A program made the translations under genes and the position numbers. Below are positions 58,978 through 64,000 of a stretch of 64,000 nucleotides of DNA, piece after piece. How positions within the stretch are numbered: position 1 is the first letter of the stretch; each line of letters begins with the position of its first letter. This stretch comes from Alitta virens (lineage: Eukaryota; Annelida; Polychaeta; Phyllodocida; Nereididae). The stretch is from the NCBI GenBank assembly GCA_932294295.1, contig OW028574.1, forward strand, positions 26,916,145 through 26,980,144, written 5' to 3'. Under the pieces are notes generated by a model. The model saw only the letters and a list, made by a program, of their open reading frames with translations, had not been told where the DNA came from and made no database searches.

Positions 58978-61339
58978 ATAGCCTTTTGGAACGAAGTGGC
59001 ACAGTTAAATTATCAAGAGCACACAGCCATGTAGGAAGTGCACTAAGCAGTGAGATGCCAGACTCACACACCGCGCCGATTAAGCAGCAAGTCATGTCCA
59101 CTTAGCACAGCCAATGAGAGGAAGAGGACGAAGCGTGCAATATGATAGCCACGTGGGGCAATCGTGCGTAGCGGTGTCAAGGCCGTTGTAGAGGGCCAGG
59201 ATGCTGACAAGAAAACTAACGACAACAACGCGACACCAAAGTGAAACACTCTATAATAGCCTTATGTTAGTCACGTGGGGCACTCGTGCGTAGCGGGGTC
59301 AAGGCCGTTGTAGAGGGCCAGGATGCTGACAAGAAAACCAACGACAACAACGCAACACTAAAGTGAAATACTCTATAATAGCCTTATGGAATGACGTGGC
59401 ACAGTTAAATCATCAAGAGTACACACACAGCCATGTAGGAAGTGCACTTAGCAGTGAGATGCCAGACTCACAGACCGCGCCGATTAAGTAGTAAGGTAGG
59501 TCCACTTGGCACAGCCAATCAGAGGCAGAGGACGAAGCGTGCATTATGATAGCCACGTGGGGCACTCGTGCGTAGCGGGGTCAAGGCCGTTGCAGAGGGA
59601 AGTGCACTTAGCAGTGAGATGCCAGACTCACAGGCCGCGCCGATGAAGTAGTAAGTTAGGTCCGCTTAACACAGCCAATGAGAGGCAGAGGACGAAGCGT
59701 GCAATATGATAGCCACGTGGGGCACTCATGCGTAGCGGGGTAAAGGCCATTGTAGAGGGCCAGGATGCTGAAAAGAAAACTAACGACAACAACGCAACAC
59801 CGAAGTTAAATACTCTATAATAGCCTTTTGCAACGACGTGGCACAGTTAAATTATCAAAAGTACACACACAGCCATGTAGGAAGTGCACTAAGCAGTGAG
59901 ATGCCAGACTCGCAGACCGCGCCGATTAAGTAGTAAGGTAGGTCCACTTGGCACAGCCAATGAGAGGCAGAGGACGAAGCGTGCATTATGATAGCCACGT
60001 GGGGCACTCGTGCGTAGCGGGGTCAAGGCCGTTGCAGAGAGCCAGGATGCTGACAAGAAAACAAACGACAACAACGCAACACCGAAGTGAAATACTCTAT
60101 AGTAGCGTCAGGGAACGACGTGGCACAGTTAAATTATCAAGAGTACACAAAAATGTAGGAAGTGCACTTAGCAGTGAGATGCCAGACTCACAGGCCGCGC
60201 CGATGAAGTAGTAAGTAAGGTCCACTTAGCACAGCCAATGAGAGGCAGAGGACGAAGCGTGCATTATGATAGCCACGTGGGGCACTCTTGCTTAGCGGGG
60301 TCAAGGCCGTTGGAGAGGGCCAGGATGCTGACAAGAAAACTAACGACAACAACGCAACACCGAAGTTAAATACTCTATAATAGCCTTTTGGAACGAAGTG
60401 GCACAGTTAAATTATCAAGAGCACACAGCCATGTAGGAAGTGCACTAAGCAGTGAGATGCCAGACTCACACACCGCGCCGATTAAGCAGCAAGTCATGTC
60501 CACTTAGCACAGCCAATGAGAGGAAGAGGACGAAGCGTGCAATATGATAGCCACGTGGGGCAATCGTGCGTAGCGGTGTCAAGGCCGTTGTAGAGGGCCA
60601 GGATGCTGACAAGAAAACTAACGACAACAACGCGACACCAAAGTGAAACACTCTATAATAGCCTTATGTTAGTCACGTGGGGCACTCGTGCGTAGCGGGG
60701 TCAAGGCCGTTGTAGAGGGCCAGGATGCTGACAAGAAAACCAACGACAACAACGCAACACTAAAGTGAAATACTCTATAATAGCCTTATAGAATGACGTG
60801 GCACAGTTAAATTATCAAGAGTACACAGCCATGTAGGAAGTGCACTAAGCAGTGAGATGCCAGACTCACAGACCGCGCCGATTAAGTAGTAAGGTAGGTC
60901 CACTTGGCACAGCCAATCAGAGGCAGAGGACGAAGCGTGCATTATGATAGCCACATGGGGCACTCGTGCGTAGCGGGGTCAAGGCCGTTGCAGAGGGAAG
61001 TGCACTTAGCAGTGAGATGCCAGACTCACACACCGCGCCGATTAAGCAGCAAGTTATGTCCAATTAGCACAGCCAATGAGAGGAAGAGGACGAAGCGTGC
61101 AATATGATAGCCACGTGGGGCAATCGTGCGTAGCGGTGTCAAGGCCGTTTTAGAGGGCCAGGATGCCGACAAGAAAACTAACGACAACAACGCGACACCA
61201 AAGTGAAACACTCTATAATAGCCTTATGTTAGTCACGTGGGGCACTCGTGCGTAGCGGGGTCAAGGCCGTTGTAGAGGGCCAGGATGCTGACAAGAAAAC
61301 CAACGACAACAACGCAACACTAAAGTGAAATACTCTATA
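58978..61339 (+). repeat. Rearranged block D, S1, A/F, B2, C, D, S1, F2, S1 (2,362 bp)
   Basis: Unit starts: D 58978, S1 59256, A/F 59378, B2 59820, C 60102, D 60380, S1 60658, F2 60780, S1 61218. It follows 43836-45637 at an offset of 15,142 bp. It then skips A, E and S2 (682 bp) and continues like 46320 at an offset of 14,460. GCAAGTCATG in both D copies and GGGGTAAAGG in A/F confirm the relationship. Confidence 0.88.
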
Positions 61340-61899
61340 ATAGCCTTATGGAATGACGTGGCACAGTTAAATCATCAAGAGTACACACACAGCCATGTAG
61401 GAAGTGCACTTAGCAGTGAGATGCCAGACTCACAGGCCGCGCCGATGAAGTAGTAAGGTAGGTGCACTTAGCACAGCCAATGAGAGGAAGAGGACGAAGC
61501 ATGCATTATGATAACCACGTGGGGCACTCGTGCGTAGCGGGGTCAAGGCCGTTGCAGAGAGCCAGGATGCTGACAAGAAAACAAACGACAACAACGCAAC
61601 ACCGAAGTTAAATACTCTATAATAGCCTTTAAGAACGAAGTGGCCCAGTTAAATTATCAAGAGTACACAGTCATGTAGGACGTGCACTTAGCAGTGAGAT
61701 GCCAGACTCACAGGCCGCGCCGATGAAGTAGTAAGTTAGGTCCGCTTAACACAGCCAATGAGAGGCAGAGGACGAAGCGTGCAATATGATAGCCACGTGG
61801 GGCACTCATGCGTAGCGGGGTCAAGGCCATTGTAGAGGGCCAGGATGCTGAAAAGAAAACTAACGACAACAACGCAACACCGAAGTGAAATACTCTATA
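61340..61899 (+). repeat. A plus G/F hybrid pair (560 bp)
   Basis: A 61340 and G/F 61622. It aligns with 46880-47439 at an offset of 14,460 bp, with the same switch point, so it is one event copied rather than two independent fusions. Confidence 0.87.
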
Positions 61900-63263
61900 G
61901 TAGCGTCAGGGAACGACGTGGCACAGTTAAATTATCAAGAGTACACAAAAATGTAGGAAGTGCACTTAGCAGTGAGATGCCAGACTCACAGGCCGCGCCG
62001 ATGAAGTAGTAAGTAAGGTCCACTTAGCACAGCCAATGAGAGGCAGAGGACGAAGCGTGCATTATGATAGCCACGTGGGGCACTCTTGCTTAGCGGGGTC
62101 AAGGCCGTTGGAGAGGGCCAGGATGCTGACAAGAAAACTAACGACAACAACGCAACACCGAAGTTAAATACTCTATAATAGCCTTTTGGAACGAAGTGGC
62201 ACAGTTAAATTATCAAGAGCACACAGCCATGTAGGAAGTGCACTAAGCAGTGAGATGCCAGACTCACACACCGCGCCGATTAAGCAGCAAGTTATGTCCA
62301 CTTAGCACAGCCAATGAGAGGAAGAGGACGAAGCGTGCAATATGATAGCCACGTGGGGCAATCGTGCGTAGCGGTGTCAAGGCCGTTGTAGAGGGCCAGG
62401 ATGCTGACAAGAAAACTAACGACAACAACGCGACACCAAAGTGAAACACTCTATAATAGCCTTATGTTAGTCACGTGGGGCACTCGTGCGTAGCGGGGTC
62501 AAGGCCGTTGTAGAGGGCCAGGATGCTGACAAGAAAACCAACGACAACAACGCAACACTAAAGTGAAATACTCTATAATAGCCTTATGGAATGACGTGGC
62601 ACAGTTAAATCATCAAGAGTACACACACAGCCATGTAGGAAGTGCACTTAGCAGTGAGATGCCAGACTCACAGGCCGCGCCGATGAAGTAGTAAGGTAGG
62701 TGCACTTAGCACAGCCAATGAGAGGAAGAGGACGAAGCATGCATTATGATAACCACGTGGGGCACTCGTGCGTAGCGGGGTCAAGGCCGTTGCAGAGAGC
62801 CAGGATGCTGACAAGAAAACAAACGACAACAACGCAACACCGAAGTGAAATACTCTATAATAGCCTTAAGTTAGTCACGTGGGGCACTCGTGCGTAGCGG
62901 GGTCAAGGCCGTTGTAGAGGGCCAGGATGCTGACAAGAAAACCAACGACAACAACGCAACACTAAAGTGAAATACTCTATAATAGCCTTATGGAATGACG
63001 TGGCACAGTTAAATCATCAAGAGTACACACACAGCCATGTAGGAAGTGCACTTAGCAGTGAGATGCCAGACTCACAGGCCGCGCCGATGAAGTAGTAAGG
63101 TAGGTGCACTTAGCACAGCCAATGAGAGGAAGAGGACGAAGCATGCATTATGATAACCACGTGGGGCACTCGTGCGTAGCGGGGTCAAGGCCGTTGCAGA
63201 GAGCCAGGATGCTGACAAGAAAACAAACGACAACAACGCAACACCGAAGTGAAATACTCTATA
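61900..63263 (+). repeat. Module M6, copy 4 (1,364 bp)
   Basis: Unit starts: C 61900, D 62178, S1 62456, A 62578, S1b 62860, A 62982. It aligns with 26620 at an offset of 35,280 bp. Confidence 0.9.
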
Positions 63264-64000
63264 ATAGCCTTTTGCAACGACGTGGCACAGTTAAATTATC
63301 AAAAGTACACACACAACCATGTAGGAAGTGCACTAAGCAGTGAGATGCCAGACTTGCAGACCGCGCCGATTAAGTAGTAAGGTAGGTCCACTTGGCACAG
63401 CCAATGAGAGGAAGAGGACGAAGCGTGCATTATGATAGCCACGTGGGGCACTCGTGCGTAGCGGGGTCAAGGCCGTTGCAGAGAGCCAGGATGCTGACAA
63501 GAAAACAAACGACAACAACGCAACACCGAAGTGAAATACTCTATAGTAGCGTCAGGGAACGACGTGGCACAGTTAAATTATCAAGAGTACACAAAAATGT
63601 AGGAAGTGCACTTAGCAGTGAGATGCCAGTCTCACAGGCCGCGCCGATGAAGTAGTAAGTAAGGTCCACTTAGCACAGCCAATGAGAGGCAGAGGACGAA
63701 GCGTGCATTATGATAGCCACGTGGGGCACTCGTTCGTAGCGGGGTCAAGGCCGTTGGAGAGGGCCAGGATGCTGACAAGAAAACTAACGACAACAACGCA
63801 ACACCGAAGTTAAATACTCTATAATAGCCTTTTGGAACGAAGTGGCACAGTTAAATTATCAAGAGTACACAGCCATGTAGGAAGTGCACTTAGCAGACTC
63901 ACACACCGCGCCGATTAAGCAGCAAGTTATGTCCACTTAGCACAGCCAATGAGAGGAAGAGGACGAAGCGTGCAATATGATAGCCACGTGGGGCAATCGT
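63264..64000 (+). repeat. Module M7, copy 4, partial (737 bp to window end)
   Basis: Unit starts: B 63264, C 63546, Dd 63824 (177 bp, cut by the window edge). It has ACACAACCATG in B and CACTCGTTCG in C, as at 27984. A private change, ATGCCAGTCTCAC, lies near 63629. The array clearly continues beyond 64,000. Confidence 0.9.

Larger units (their letters stand above)
1..64000 (+). repeat. Satellite DNA array with nested higher-order repeats, whole window
   Basis: Every stretch can be assigned to a variant of one monomer, about 282 bp long, repeated head to tail in a single orientation. I count about 243 units. Length classes are 122, 267, 278, 282 and 438 bp, with hybrids of 442 bp and one copy of 281 bp. 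Each unit ends in (C)ACTCTATA and the next begins ATAGCCTT or GTAGCGTC. No unique DNA, mobile-element terminus, telomere repeat or coding region interrupts it. Tandem arrays of this size and homogeneity are typical of eukaryotic centromeric, pericentromeric or subtelomeric heterochromatin. The family was not recognised, so the organism and chromosomal position remain open. Confidence 0.98.

Noticed and set aside
1..64000. CRISPR array
   Set aside because: The repeats are 122-438 bp and contiguous; there are no short repeats separated by unique spacers, and no cas genes.
1..64000. rDNA, 5S or tRNA gene cluster
   Set aside because: No recognisable rRNA or tRNA sequence. The A/B-box resemblance is too weak for a tRNA, and I see no acceptor-stem or anticodon-arm pairing.
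1..64000. Retrotransposon-derived array (LTRs or terminal inverted repeats)
   Set aside because: I found no LTR ends, polypurine tract, integrase or reverse-transcriptase fragments, and no inverted copies of the monomer.

Overview
The whole 64 kb is one uninterrupted head-to-tail satellite DNA array. I find no protein gene, RNA gene, transposable element, CRISPR array or unique flanking sequence. A bacterial origin is very unlikely. It looks like a eukaryotic centromeric, pericentromeric or subtelomeric satellite block. I do not recognise the repeat family and cannot name the organism. GC is close to 50% (140 of 282 bases in the first monomer), with 13 CpGs per monomer, so CpG is not strongly depleted.

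Naming used below. The canonical monomer is 278-282 bp and begins just after CTCTATA. By hand I cut the window into about 243 monomers, all on the same strand. Types by head and length: A (ATAGCCTTATGGAATG, 282), B and B2 (ATAGCCTTTTGCAACG, 282), C (GTAGCGTCAGGG with GTGGCACAG, 278), D (ATAGCCTTTTGGAACG, 278) and Dd (D with an 11-bp deletion, 267), E and E2 (GTAGCGTCAGGG with GTGACACAG, 278). Short 122-bp types are S1, S1b, S1x and S2. Long 438-bp types are F, F2, F3 and G. Rarer hybrids join the head of one type to the tail of another: D/A, E/Dd, A/F, G/F, F/C and Dd/S1.

The monomers form modules: M1 = B C Dd S1 A E S2 F (2,069 bp); M2 = B2 C D S1 A E S2 F2 S1 (2,202); M3 = A G E2 S2 F (1,558); M4 = C D/A E S2 F (1,394); M5 = B2 C D S1 A G E2 S2 F (2,518); M6 = C D S1 A S1b A (1,364); M7 = B C Dd S1 A E S2 F2 S1 (2,191).

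Layout. From 283 to about 21,149 the main higher-order repeat is M1+M2 (4,271 bp). It occurs at 283, 4554, an expanded copy at 11610, and 16879, with an M3 plus M4-variant insert at 8825-11609. From 21,150 to the end the regime changes to a 9,025-bp unit, M3-M4-M5-M6-M7. A clean copy is at 21150, one with M5 doubled (11,543 bp) at 30175, a rearranged one at 41718, one with a 123-bp net loss at 48678, and a rearranged one at 57580 that runs off the window. Shared private variants show a still larger period of about 27.5 kb (21,150 matches 48,678).

Copies of the same module are nearly identical, whereas monomer types within a module differ at many positions. Module edges are often in-register hybrid monomers. 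This is the pattern expected of repeated unequal crossover and conversion. Short motifs recur in every monomer (a CACGTG E-box, an imperfect CENP-B-box-like 17-mer, a TTGGC-ACA-GCCAA inverted repeat). Their function is unknown. Boundaries are from reading by eye and should be good to about 1-2 bp.
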